A stretch of DNA of 64,000 bases from Rutidosis leptorrhynchoides (lineage: Eukaryota > Streptophyta > Magnoliopsida > Asterales > Asteraceae). Positions 12,236 to 24,038 of this stretch are shown here, one piece after another. The translations under genes and the position numbers were made by a program. Where the stretch lies: contig NC_092334.1 in NCBI RefSeq assembly GCF_046630445.1, positions 106,512,501-106,576,500 of the forward strand, in the 5' to 3' direction. Numbering within the stretch: position 1 is the stretch's first letter; each line of letters starts with the position of its first letter. The notes beneath the pieces are model-generated. The model saw only the letters and a list, made by a program, of their open reading frames with translations, did no database searches and had not been told where the DNA came from.

Positions 12236-13360
12236 ATACGTATGTAATCCGAGAGGGAGATGGAGTGAATGCTCTTAAACAACTTCATCTTCTAAAACAC
12301 GATAACCACCACCATGAGGCACCATCTACAACCACCGTGGAACCACCCTTCATCTCCATCACCATCGTTACCACCTTCGAAACCCACTTCCAATTTTTTT
12401 TTCTGTTTTCATTCAATCCATAAAACAACCATTATCACCATGACAACTACGATTCACCAATTCACCACCGTTCATTAAAATCGATCACATTGTGTCTCTC
12501 TTCTTCGAATCAACCACCACTTTGAACCACCACAAGATCACCACGAGACACCACCATCACCAACTTACATTTTTTTTTCTTTTCTTACTTCGTTTTCTGT
12601 TGGAATCACAGAAACCACCACACAACACCAACCTTCTTTCTCTTTTGTTCTGGCTATCTAGTTTCCCTGGTCAGTCCAACGAGCAACAACCACACAGCCG
12701 CTGCTACTGTATACTCTTTCTGTTTCTGTTTCGATCGAGAACTCCATCACAGAACCATCGCTATTACAGCTGCAGCTGCGATTGTATCTATTTTCTATCA
12801 CCACTAAACCCCATCGTAAACCACCACCATAACCGTAATATTACTACTGCTGTTTAACGAGATTAATGAAGATGATGATGAACAGTGATTTACGATATGA
12901 GTATGATGATGAGGGTTATGATCGGGTAATGTTGTTGATGATGATGAAACAATACACGATGATTTTTTTTTAAAATAACCCTTCATGTTATTTTTTTGCC
13001 TGCTAGTCGAGTTTCCTGTAAAACCATCGAACTTTCTCTAATTGTGATTTGGGCCGAGTGTTTACTTGTGTTGTTGGGCCGAGTTCAAAAAAAAAAAAAA
13101 TTCGTTTTCCATTGGGCCGAGTACCCATATGGTTTTTATTGGGCCGAACTCCAATTAAAATGATGAGATGATGATGGTTCAAATAGTTAAACGTAGGGAT
13201 TAATTCAAGAAACAAGCGAGTAGTGAAGTGGTCTGGAGGGTGTATGTTAAGCGAGAGGTCACGGGTTCGAAACTGGACTATGGCATTGTTTTTAGAAACT
13301 GCATCCTACATATTTTCTTAAGGTAGTATCTTATTATAATTATTATTATCATATCATTAA

Positions 13361-13427
<67 letters not shown>

Positions 13428-14179
13428 ATTATTATAATTATTAATATGATTATCATATTTAGTATTATCATTAAGAATATTGTTATTATCAAAATTGTCA
13501 TTAAGAATTAGTATTGTTATTAAAAGTATCATTTTTATTAAAATTAACATTATTATTATTATTACAATAAAAATTAGTCATATAAAAACATCCTTAATAA
13601 AACTATATTAATATTTTTATAAATTATTTATTTACAGAATACAAAATAAATATAGGTAACATATAAATTAAGATATGAAATGTAAATAAAATATATATAC
13701 TTTAATTAAGATTTAGTATAAATTTTATATATAATTACAACACTAATATGTAAATATCATTAATAGATAGAATTATTTGATTCTATGAGTTAATATATAT
13801 AATTGATATAGGTTCGTGAATCCGAGGCCAACCCTGCATTGTTCAGTTCCGTCGTATGCATATTTTTACTATAAAATATCGTATCGTGAGTTTCATTTGC
13901 TCCCTTTTTAATTGCTTTTGTAATATATAATTTTGGGCTGAAAATACATGCGCTGCTTTTATAAATGCTTTACGAAATAGAGACAAGTGATTAAAAAAGA
14001 TATTCTGCGGATTGATGTGCTAGGTAATTTAGTTACATGTTATAAGAGCATGTAAACGCGAATCCTAAAGATAGATCTATCGGGCATAACACCCCATCCT
14101 GTAGGCTGCACTAGACATAAGAGCTAGTGGGCGGATGTTTAGTATTTCGAGGATTATTTATACACTTGCGAGTGTACGT
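11182..14179 (+). repeat. 3' LTR of element A, first part
   Basis: Collinear with the 5' LTR from 3979 to about 7109. Interrupted by element B immediately after TACGT (14175-14179). The rest is at 26651-27160. It holds AT runs at 11353-11428 and 12155-12233 and a TTA run at 13357-13425. Confidence 0.9.
14175..14179. repeat. Target site duplication of element B, left
   Basis: TACGT, matched exactly by 26646-26650. Confidence 0.92.
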
Positions 14180-17100
14180 TGAAATGTCCCGTTCTTATTG
14201 ATTAAAAACGTTCCATATTAATTGATTTCGTTGCGAGGTTTTGACCTCTATATGAGACGTTTTTCAAAGACTGCATTCATTTTAAAACAAACCATAACCT
14301 TTATTTCATCAATAAAGGTTTAAAAAGCTTTACGTAGATTATCAAATAATGATAATCTAAAATATCCTGTTTACACATGATCATTACATAATGGTTTACC
14401 ATACAAATATGTTACAACAAAATAAGTTTCTTGAATGCAGTTTTTACACAATATCATACAAGCATGGACTCCAAATCTCGTCCTTATTTAAGTATGCGAC
14501 AGCGGAAGCTCTTAATAATCACCTGAGAATAAACATGCTTAAAACGTCAACAAAAATGTTGGTGAGTTATAGGTTTAACCTATATATATCAAATCATAAT
14601 AATAGACCACAAGATTTCATATTTCCATACACATCCCATACATAGAGATAAAAATCATTCATATGGTGAACACCTGGTAACCGACATTAACAAGATGCAT
14701 ATATAAGAATATCCCCATCATTCCGGGACACCCTTCGGATATGATATAAATTTCGAAGTACTAAAGCATCCGGTACTTTGGATGGGGTTTGTTAGGCCCA
14801 ATAGATCTATCTTTAGGATTCGCGTCAATTAGGGTGTATGTTCCCTAATTCTTAGATTACCAGACTTAATAAAAAGGGGCATATTCGATTTCGATAATTC
14901 AACCATAGAATGTAGTTTCACGTACTTGTATCTATTTTGTAAATCATTTATAAAACCTGCATGCATTCTCATCCCAAAAATATTAGATTTTAAAAGTGGG
15001 ACTATAACTCACTTTCACAGATTTTTACTTCGTCGGGAAGTAAGACTTGGCCACTGGTTGATTCACGAACCTATAACAATATATACATATATATCAAAGT
15101 ATGTTCAAAATATATTTACAACACTTTTAATATATTTTGATGTTTTAAGTTTATTAAGTCAGCTGTCCTCGTTAGTAACCTACAACTAATTGTCCACAGT
15201 TAGATGTACAAAAATAAATCGATAAATGTTATCTTGAATCAATCTACGACCCAGTGTATACGTATCTCAGTATTGATCACAACTCAAACTATATATATTT
15301 TGGAATCAACCTCAACCCTGTATAGCTAACTCCAACATTCACATATAGAGTGTCTATGGTTGTTCCGAAATATATATAGATGTGTCGACATGATAGGTCG
15401 AAACATTGTATACGTGTCTATGGTATCTCAAGATTACATAATATACAATACAAGTTGATTAAGTTATGGTTGGAATAGATTTGTTACCAATTTTCACGTA
15501 GCTAAAATGAGAAAAATTATCCAATCTTGTTTTACCCATAACTTCTTCATTTTAAATCCGTTTTGAGTGAATTAAATTGCTATGGTTTCATATTGAACTC
15601 TATTTTATGAATCTAAACAGAAAAAGTATAGGTTTATAGTCGGAAAAATAAGTTACAAGTCGTTTTTATAAAGGTAGTCATTTCAGTCGAAAGAACGACG
15701 TCTAGATGACCATTTTAGAAAACATACTTCCACTTTGAGTTTAACCATAATTTTTGGATATAGTTTCATGTTAATAATAAAAATTATTTTCTCAGAATAA
15801 CAACTTTTAAATCAAAGTTTATCATAGTTTTTAATTAACTAACCCAAAACAGCCCGCGGTGTTACTACGACGGCGTAAATCCGGTTTTACGGTGTTTTTC
15901 GTGTTTCCAGGTTTTAAATCATTAAGTTAGCATATCATATAGATATAGAACATGTGTTTAGTTGATTTTAAAAGTCAAGTTAAAAGGATTAACTTTTGTT
16001 TGCGAACAAGTTTAGAATTAACTAAACTATGTTCTAGTGATTACAAGTTTAAACCTTCGAATAAGATAGCTTTATATGTATGAATCGAATGATGTTATGA
16101 ACATCATTACTACCTTAAGTTCCTTGGATAAACCTACTGGAAAAGAGAAAAATGGATCTAGCTTCAACGGATCCTTGGATGGCTCGAAGTTCTTGAAGCA
16201 GAATCATGACACGAAAACAAGTTCAAGTAAGATCATCACTTGAAATAAGATTGTTATAGTTATAGAAATTGAACCAAAGTTTGAATATGATTATTACCTT
16301 GTATTAGAATGACAACCTACTGTAAGAAATAAAGATTTCTTGAGGTTGGATGATCACCTTACAAGATTGGAAGTGAGCTAGCAAACTTGAAAGTATTCTT
16401 GATTTTATGTAACTAGAACTTGTAGAATATATGAAGAACACTTAGAAATTGAAGATAGAACTTGAGAGATATCAATTAGATGAAGAAAATTGAAGAATGA
16501 AAGTGTTTGTAGGTGATTTTTGGTCGTTGGTGTATGGATTAGATATAAAGGATATGTAATTTTGTTTTCATGTAAATAAGTCATGAATGATTACTCATAT
16601 TTTTGTAATTTTATGAGATATTTCATGCTAGTTGCCAAATGATGGTTCCCACATGTGTTAGGTGACTCACATGGGCTGCTAATAGCTGATCATTGGAGTG
16701 TATATACCAATAGTACATACATCTAAAAGCTGTGTATTGTACGAGTACGAATACGGGTGCATACGAGTAGAATTGTTGATGAAACTGAACGAGGATGTAA
16801 TTGTAAGCATTTTTGTTAAGTAGAAGTATTTTGATAAGTGTATTGAAGTCTTTTAAAAGTGTATAAATACATATTAAAACACTACATGTATATACATTTT
16901 AACTGAGTCGTTAAGTCATCGTTAGTCGTTACATGTAAGTGTTGTTTTGAAACCTTTAGGTTAACGATCTTGTTAAATGTTGTCAACCCAATGTTTATAA
17001 TATCAAATGAGATTTTAAATTATTATATTATCATGATATTATCATGTATGAATATCTCTTAATATGATATATATACATTAAATGTCTTTACAACGATAAT

Positions 17101-17430
17101 CGTTACATATATGTCTCGTTTAAAAATCATTAAGTTAGTAGTCTTGTTTTTACATATGTAGTTCATTGTTAATATACATAATGATATGTTTACTTATCAT
17201 AGTATCATGTTAACTATATATATATCCATATATATGTCATCATATAGTTTTTACAAGTTTTAACGTTCGTGAATCACCGGTCAACTTGGGTGGTCAATTG
17301 TCTATATGAAACATATTTCAATTAATCAAGTCTTAACAAGTTTGATTGCTTAACATGTTGGAAACATTTAATCATGTAAATATCAATCTCAATTAATATA
17401 TATAAACATGGAAAAGTTCGGGTCACTACA
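14180..17430 (-). repeat. 3' LTR of element B
   Basis: 3251 bp. On the minus strand it starts TGTAGTGACCCGAAC and ends GGGACATTTCA. It is nearly identical to the LTRs of element C. The conserved block (minus strand AGCATGTTTATTCTCAGGT) is at 14521-14539. Confidence 0.93.
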
Positions 17431-17465
17431 GTACCTACCCGTTAAATAAATTTCGTCCCGAAATT

Positions 17466-20400
17466 TTAAGCTGTTGAAGGTGTTGACGAATCTTCTGGAA
17501 ATAGATGCGGGTATTTCTTCTTCATCTGATCTTCATGCTCCCAGGTGAACTCAGGTCCTCTACGAGCATTCCATCGAACCTTAACAATTGGTATCTTGTT
17601 TTGCTTAAGTCTTTTAACCTCACGATCCATTATTTCGACGGGTTCTTCGATGAATTGAAGTTTTTCGTTGATTTGGATTTCATCTAACGGAATAGTGAGA
17701 TCTTCTTTAGCAAAACATTTCTTCAAATTCGAGACGTGGAAAGTGTTATGTACAGCCGCGAGTTGTTGAGGTAACTCAAGTCGGTAAGCTACTGGTCCGA
17801 CACGATCAATAATCTTGAATGGTCCAATATACCTTGGATTTAATTTCCCTCGTTTACCAAATCGAACAACGCCTTTCCAAGGTGCAACTTTAAGCATGAC
17901 CATCTCTCCAATTTCAAATTCTATATCTTTTCTTTTAATGTCAGCGTAGCTCTTTTGTCGACTTTGGGCGGTTTTCAACCGTTGTTGAATTTGGATGATC
18001 TTCTCGGTAGTTTCTTGTATAATCTCTGGACCCGTAATCTGTCTATCCCCCACTTCACTCCAACAAATCGGAGACCTGCACTTTCTACCATAAAGTGCTT
18101 CAAACGGCGCCATCTCAATGCTTGAATGGTAGCTGTTGTTGTAGGAAAATTCTGCTAACGGTAGATGTCGATCCCAACTGTTTCCGAAATCAATAACACA
18201 TGCTCGTAGCATGTATTCAAGCGTTTGGATCGTCCTTTCGCTCTGCCCATCAGTTTGTGGATGATAGGAAGTACTCATGTCTAGACGAGTTCCTAATGCT
18301 TGCTGTAATGCCTGCCAGAATCTTGAAATAAATCTGCCATCCCTATCAGAGATAATAGAGATTGGTATTTCATGTCTGGAGACGACTTCCTTCAAATACA
18401 GTCGTGCTAACTTCTCCATCTTGTCATCTTCTCTTATTGGCAGGAAGTGTGCTGATTTGGTGAGACGATCAACTATTACCCAAATAGTATCAAAACCACT
18501 TGCAGTCCTTGGCAATTTAGTGATGAAATCCATGGTAATGTTTTCCCATTTCCATTCCGGGATTTCGGGTTGTTGAAGTAGACCTGATGGTTTCTGATGC
18601 TCAGCTTTGACCTTAGAACACGTCAAACATTCTCCTACGTATTTAGCAACATCGGCTTTCATACCCGGCCACCAAAAATGTTTCTTGAGATCCTTGTACA
18701 TCTTCCCCGTTCCAGGATGTATTGAGTATCTGGTTTTATGAGCTTCTCTAAGTACCATTTCTCTCATATCTCCAAATTTTGGTACCCAAATCCTTTCAGC
18801 CCTATACCGGGTTCCGTCTTCCCGAATATTAAGATGCTTCTCTGATCCTTTGGGTATTTCATCCTTTAAATTTCCCTCTTTTAAAACTCCTTGTTGCGCC
18901 TCCTTTATTTTAGTAGTAAGGTTATTATGAATCATTATATTCATAGATTTTACTCGAATGGGTTCTCTGTCCTTCCTGCTCAAGGCATCGGCTACCACAT
19001 TTGCCTTCCCCGGGTGGTAACGAATCTCAAAGTCGTAATCATTCAATAATTCAATCCACCTACGCTGCCTCATATTCAGTTGTTTCTGATTAAATATGTG
19101 TTGAAGACTTTTGTGGTCGGTATATATAATACTTTTGACCCCATATAAGTAGTGCCTCCAAGTCTTTAATGCAAAAACAACCGCGCCTAATTCCAAATCA
19201 TGCGTCGTATAATTTTGTTCGTGAATCTTCAATTGTCTAGACGCATAAGCAATCACCTTCGTTCGTTGCATTAATACACAACCGAGACCTTGCTTTGATG
19301 CGTCACAATAAATCACAAAATCATCATTCCCTTCAGGCAATGACAATATAGGTGCCGTAGTTAGCTTTTTCTTCAATAACTGAAACACTTTCTCTTGTTC
19401 ATCATTCCATTCAAATTTCTTCCCTTTATGCGTTAATGCATTCAAGGGTTTTGCTATTCTGGAAAAGTCTTGGATGAACCTTCTGTAGTAACCAGCTAGT
19501 CCTAAAAACTAGCGTATGTGTTTCGGAGTTTTCGGGGTTTCCCACTTTTCAACAGTTTCTATCTTTGCCGGATCCACCTTAATACCTTCTTTGTTCACTA
19601 TGTGACCGAGGAATTGAACTTCTTCCAACCAAAATGCACACTTTGAAAACTTAGCGTACAATTCTTCCTTCCTCAATACTTCTAACACCTTTCTCAAATG
19701 TTCACCTTGTTCTTGGTCATTCTTTGAGTAAATAAGTATGTCATTAATGAAAACAATGACAAACTTGTCAAGGTATGGTCCACACACTCGGTTCATAAGG
19801 TCCATGAACACAGCTGGTGCATTAGTTAAACCAAACGGCATGACCATAAACTCGTAATGACCGTAACGTGTTCTGAAAGCAGTCTTTGGAATATCATCTT
19901 CTTTCACCCGCATTTGATGATACCCGGAACGTAAGTCAATCTTTGAATAAACAGACGAGCCTTGTAGTTGATCAAATAAGTCGTCGATTCTCGGTAGTGG
20001 GTAGCGGTTCTTGATGGTAAGTTTGTTCAACTCTCGGTAGTCGATACACAACCTGAATGTACCATCTTTCTTCTTGACAAACAAAACAGGAGCTCCCCAC
20101 GGTGATGTGCTTGGTCGAATGAAACCACGCTCTAAAAGTTCTTGTAATTGGCTTTGCAGTTCTTTCATCTCACTGGGTGCGAGTCCGTAAGGAGCACGAG
20201 CTATTGGTGCAGCTCCTGGTACAAGATCTATTTGAAATTCAATGGATCGATGTGGGGGTAATCCCGGTAATTCTTTCGGAAATACATCGGGAAATTCTTT
20301 TGCAATGGGAACATCATTGATGCTCTTTTCTTCAGTTTGTACTTTCTCGACGTGTGCTAGAACAGCATAGCAACCTTTTCTTATTAGTTTTTGTGCCTTC

Positions 20401-21184
20401 AAATTACTAATAAGATGTAGCTTCGTGTTGCCCTTTTCTCCGTACACCATTAAGGATTTTCCTTTTTCTCGTATAATGCGAATTGCATTTTTGTAACAAA
20501 CGATCTCTGCTTTCTCTTCTTTCAACCAGTCCATACCGATTATCATATCAAAACTCCCTAACTCTACTGGTATCAAATCAATCTTAAATGTTTCGCTAAC
20601 CAGTTTAATTTCTCGATTCCGACATATATTATCTGCTAAAATTAATTTACCATTTGCTAATTCGAGTAAAAATTTACTATCCAAAGGCGTCAATGGACAA
20701 CTTAATTTAGCACAAAAATCTCTACTCATATAGCTTCTATCCGCACCCGAATCAAATAAAATGTAAGCAGATTTATTGTCAATAAGAAACGTACCCGTAA
20801 CAAGCTCCGGGTCTTCCTGTGCCTCTGCCGCATTGATATTGAAAACTCTTCCGCGACCTTGTCCATTCGTGTTCTCCTGGTTCGGGCAATTTCAAATAAT
20901 GTGGCCCGGTTTTCCACATTTATAACAAACTACATTGGCATAACTTGCTCCGACACTACTTGCTCCGCCATTACTCGTTCCGACACCATTTGTTCCTTTC
21001 GTTCTATTAACCCCTGGTCCGTAGACCTCACACTTCGCCGCGCTATGACCATTTCTTTTACACTTGTTGCAAAATTTAGTGCAGAACCCCGAGTGATACT
21101 TTTCACACCTTTGGCATAGCTGCTTCTGATTGTTGTTGTTGTTGCGGTTATTATTGTTGTTGGGATGATTGTTGTAGTTGCTGC

Positions 21185-21218
<34 letters not shown>

Positions 21219-22052
21219 GGGCCGTTTGTTGTAGTTGCGATTGATGTTGCGATTGTTGGGATAATTGTTGCGATTATTGTTGTAATTGCTGCTGTTGTTG
21301 TATTGGTGATTCTTATCACCGTTTTTCTCCCACTTTCTTTTGACTTGCTTCACATTGGCCTCTTCAGCAGACTGTTCTTTAATTCTTTCTTCAATTTGGT
21401 TCACTAGTTTGTGAGCCATTCTACATGCCTGTTGTATGGAGGCGGGCTCGTGTGAACTTATATCTTCTTGGATTCTTTCCGGTAATCCTTTCACAAACGC
21501 GTCGATCTTCTCTTCCTCATCTTCGAATGCTCCCGGACACAATAGGCATAATTCTGTGAATCGTCTTTCGTACGTGGTAATATCAAATCCTTGGGTTCGT
21601 AACCCTCTAAGTTCTATCTTGAGCTTATTGACCTCGGTTCTGAGACGGTACTTCTCGTTCATCAAGTGCTTGAATGCTGACCACGGTAGTGCGTACGCAT
21701 CGTCTTGTCCCACTTGCTCTAGATAGGTATTCCACCATGTTAACGCAGAACCTGTGAAGGTATGCGTAGCATACTTCACTTTGTCCTCTTCAGTACACTT
21801 ACTTATGGCAAACACCGATTCGACCTTCTCGGTCCACCGTTTCAATCCGATCGGTCCTTCGGTTCCATCAAATTCCAAAGGTTTGCAGGCAGTGAATTCT
21901 TTGTAGGTGCATCCTACACGATTTCCTGTACTGCTAGATCCAAGGTTATTGTTGGTATGTAGCGCAGCCTGTACTGCGGCTATGTTTGAAGCTAGAAAAG
22001 TACGGAATTCCTCTTCATTCATATTCACGGTGTGTCGAGTAGTCGGTGCCAT
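17466..22052 (-). pseudogene. gag-pol polyprotein of element B, inactivated
   Basis: gag starts with MAPTTRH at 22052 and has a retrotransposon gag core (FTGSALTWWNTYLEQ), a long Asn-rich tract and CCHC knuckles ([14 protein letters not shown], then CYKCGKPGH). In the second knuckle an AGA-type codon has become TGA (20892-20894), splitting gag from protease (LFDSGAD region). RT ([28 protein letters not shown]) follows; its catalytic pair reads FIND instead of FIDD, with an AAT codon at 19743-19745. A TAG at 19509-19511 replaces a Gln codon after RT. RNase H ([14 protein letters not shown]), integrase (HHCC region, [19 protein letters not shown]) and a C-terminal chromodomain-like segment ([19 protein letters not shown]) remain open to the TAA at 17466. 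The copy cannot make active enzyme. Confidence 0.93.
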
Positions 22053-22187
22053 TTCCTTCAAAATAGTCAAATGGAACAAGTTAATCATACAGAATATTAA
22101 GAGTAGTTAATAGTATTTCGTAGCATAATATGAACTCATTTATAAAAGCTTTTTCTTCATATTAGCGTTTTATAAGTTTAAATTCGG

Positions 22188-22205
22188 GTAGTACCTACCC
22201 GTTAA
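22188..22205 (-). other. Internal PPT-like motif before gag of element B
   Basis: The minus strand reads TTAACGGGTAGGTACTAC, repeating the 16 bases that precede the 3' LTR. CGGGTAG-GTA-CTACCCG can form a hairpin. The motif lies between the F-box ORF and gag. Confidence 0.7.
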
Positions 22206-22393
22206 GTTCATACTTAGTAGCTAATATACAATTCAACTACTACAATTCTATATGAAAAACTGATTATAATAATATTTCGCGTTCAAACTTTTACACAATA
22301 TTTTACAAACTTACAATACCGCTTATTTTACATATAGCATGAAATATAGCACACAATAAATTTGATACAAGATGGTTGTGAAGATAATTCTAG

Positions 22394-23077
22394 CTAGTAC
22401 ACAAGTCGTTCAGCAAAGGCAATAAATACACGTAATTCATACGTCCAGAAACAAGTCATGCATTCTGGTTTTACTAGGATTACTTCCCATCCTTGGTCTT
22501 GTGGAACATAACCGTTATGGCCGTTGATAAGACAGTGTGTTTTAACGTCGTCAAAGGGACGAGGGTTACGTAATGTCCAACAGTCCCGTAACAATCTAAA
22601 AACCTCATTTCTTACCCCAATTACCGACTCCGTCACTTGTGGGAACGTTTTGTTTAATAGTTGTAGCCCGATGTTCTTGTTCTCACTTTGGTGAGAAGCG
22701 AACATTACTAATCCGTAAGCATAACATGCTTCTTTATGTTGCATGTTTGCCGCTTTTTCTAAATCACGAAGTCCTATATTCGGATATACTGAGTCAAAAT
22801 AATTTCTTAACCCGTTGCGTAAAATAGCATTTGGGTTCCCCGCAATATATGCGTCAAAGTAAACACATCGTAACTTATGGATTTCCCAATGTGATATCCC
22901 CCATCTTTCGAACGAAAGCCTTTTATAAACCAAGGCATTCTTGGAACGTTCTTCGAATGTCTTACAAACTGATCTCGCCTTAAATAATTGTGCCGAAGAA
23001 TTCTGACCGACTCTAGACAAGATTTCATCAATCATGTCTCCGGGTAGGTCTCTTAAAATATTGGGTTGTCTATCCAT
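22394..23077 (-). CDS. F-box/SEL1-like accessory protein of element B (227 aa)
   Basis: Residues 8-54 form an F-box: LRDLPGDMIDEILSRVG, then SAQLFKARSVCKTF and LVYKRLSFERW. F-boxes bind SKP1/ASK and so join SCF ubiquitin ligases. Residues 84-143 (LRNYFD, GLRDLEKAANMQHKEACYAY, NKNIGLQLL) resemble the SEL1-like region found in plant F-box proteins of the At1g67340/At2g35280 type. No C-terminal MYND finger is visible; the C-terminus is Cys/Trp containing (PECMTCFWTYEL). The frame is fully open and lies between acidic ORF and gag, in the same sense as the element. The copy in element C differs at seven residues. A captured host gene turned into a retroelement accessory gene is the best reading. 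Its target is unknown. Confidence 0.82.
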   Translation of the reverse strand: MDRQPNILRDLPGDMIDEILSRVGQNSSAQLFKARSVCKTFEERSKNALVYKRLSFERWGISHWEIHKLRCVYFDAYIAGNPNAILRNGLRNYFDSVYPNIGLRDLEKAANMQHKEACYAYGLVMFASHQSENKNIGLQLLNKTFPQVTESVIGVRNEVFRLLRDCWTLRNPRPFDDVKTHCLINGHNGYVPQDQGWEVILVKPECMTCFWTYELRVFIAFAERLVY

Positions 23078-23214
23078 TTTGTGTTTTTATACTGTAAAAT
23101 AGACAAGAGTTAGATTCATAAAAAAAATACTTATTAATACAAGCAATTTTTACATATATCATAAAGCATAAGCACACTATATTACATATATTACACCACA
23201 CGAATACAACTATC

Positions 23215-23829
23215 TTATTCCGACTCGCTTGTTTCTTCTTCTTCGGTTTTGGTTCGTTTTGCCAAGTTTCTAGGGATATATGATGTTCCCCTAATACGAG
23301 CCATCGTTTTCCACATTGGTTTAGAAAAACCTGGTGGTTTAGAGGTTCTCGGGTCATTGTTACAACTTAAGGACTTCGGGGGTTGACGATACATATAAAG
23401 TTCATCGGGGTTGGAATTAGATTTCTCTATTTTTATGCCCTTTCCCTTATTATTTTCTTTTGCCTTTTTAAATTCAGTTGAGGTAATTTCTATAACATCA
23501 TCGGAATTCTCGTCGGAATCCGATTCATCGGAGAATTGGTAATCCTCCCAATATTTTGCTTCCTTGGCGGAAACACCATTGACCATAATTAACCTTGGTC
23601 GGTTGGTTGAGGATTTTCTTTTACTTAACCGTTTTATTATTTCCCCCACCGGTTCTATTTCTTCATCCGGTTCCGATTCTTCTTCCGGTTCCGATTCTTC
23701 TTCCGGTTCCGACTCTTCTTCCGGTTCCTCTTCGGGAACTTGTGAATCAGTCCACGAATCATTCCAATTTACATTTGACTCTTCATTATTATTAGGTGAG
23801 TCAATGGGACTTGTTCTAGAGGTAGACAT
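23215..23829 (-). CDS. Acidic accessory ORF1 of element B (204 aa)
   Basis: The frame starts just after the leader, about 195 bases from the primer site, as in element C. Residues 32-60 are nearly all Glu/Pro/Ser in a repeated EEESEPE pattern. A basic patch (IIKRLSKRKS) is at about 64-73, another acidic Ser/Asp stretch at about 97-112 (FSDESDSDENSDD), a Lys-rich segment (KKAKENNKGKGIKIEK) at about 118-134, and an acidic end (TKTEEEETSESE). There is no membrane segment, zinc motif or known catalytic motif. It looks intrinsically disordered. It differs from the element C copy at about six residues. Function unknown; a nuclear, histone- or RNA-binding role would fit its charge but is a guess. 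Confidence 0.75.
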   Translation of the reverse strand: MSTSRTSPIDSPNNNEESNVNWNDSWTDSQVPEEEPEEESEPEEESEPEEESEPDEEIEPVGEIIKRLSKRKSSTNRPRLIMVNGVSAKEAKYWEDYQFSDESDSDENSDDVIEITSTEFKKAKENNKGKGIKIEKSNSNPDELYMYRQPPKSLSCNNDPRTSKPPGFSKPMWKTMARIRGTSYIPRNLAKRTKTEEEETSESE

Positions 23830-24024
23830 CTATCATATAATATCAAACGCGTTAAGAGATTAATATATCACATAATATTCACATGTTAAAAATATATAGT
23901 TTCCAACAAAATTTGTTAAGTAATCATTTTTTAAGTAAACACGGTCGAAGTCCGGACTCACTAATGCATCCTAACAAACTCGATAAGACACACTAATGCA
24001 AAATTCTGGTTCTCTAAGACCAAC

Positions 24025-24036
24025 GCTCGGATACCA
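24025..24036 (-). other. Primer binding site of element B
   Basis: The minus strand reads TGGTATCCGAGC, one base different (C for A) from the initiator tRNA-Met complement in A and G. It is two bases from the LTR end at 24039. Element C has the same variant. Confidence 0.85.
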
Positions 24037-24038
24037 AC

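Noticed and set aside
21165-21407. Val-rich plus-strand frame opposite gag of element B
   Set aside because: An antisense shadow of the Asn-rich gag tract.
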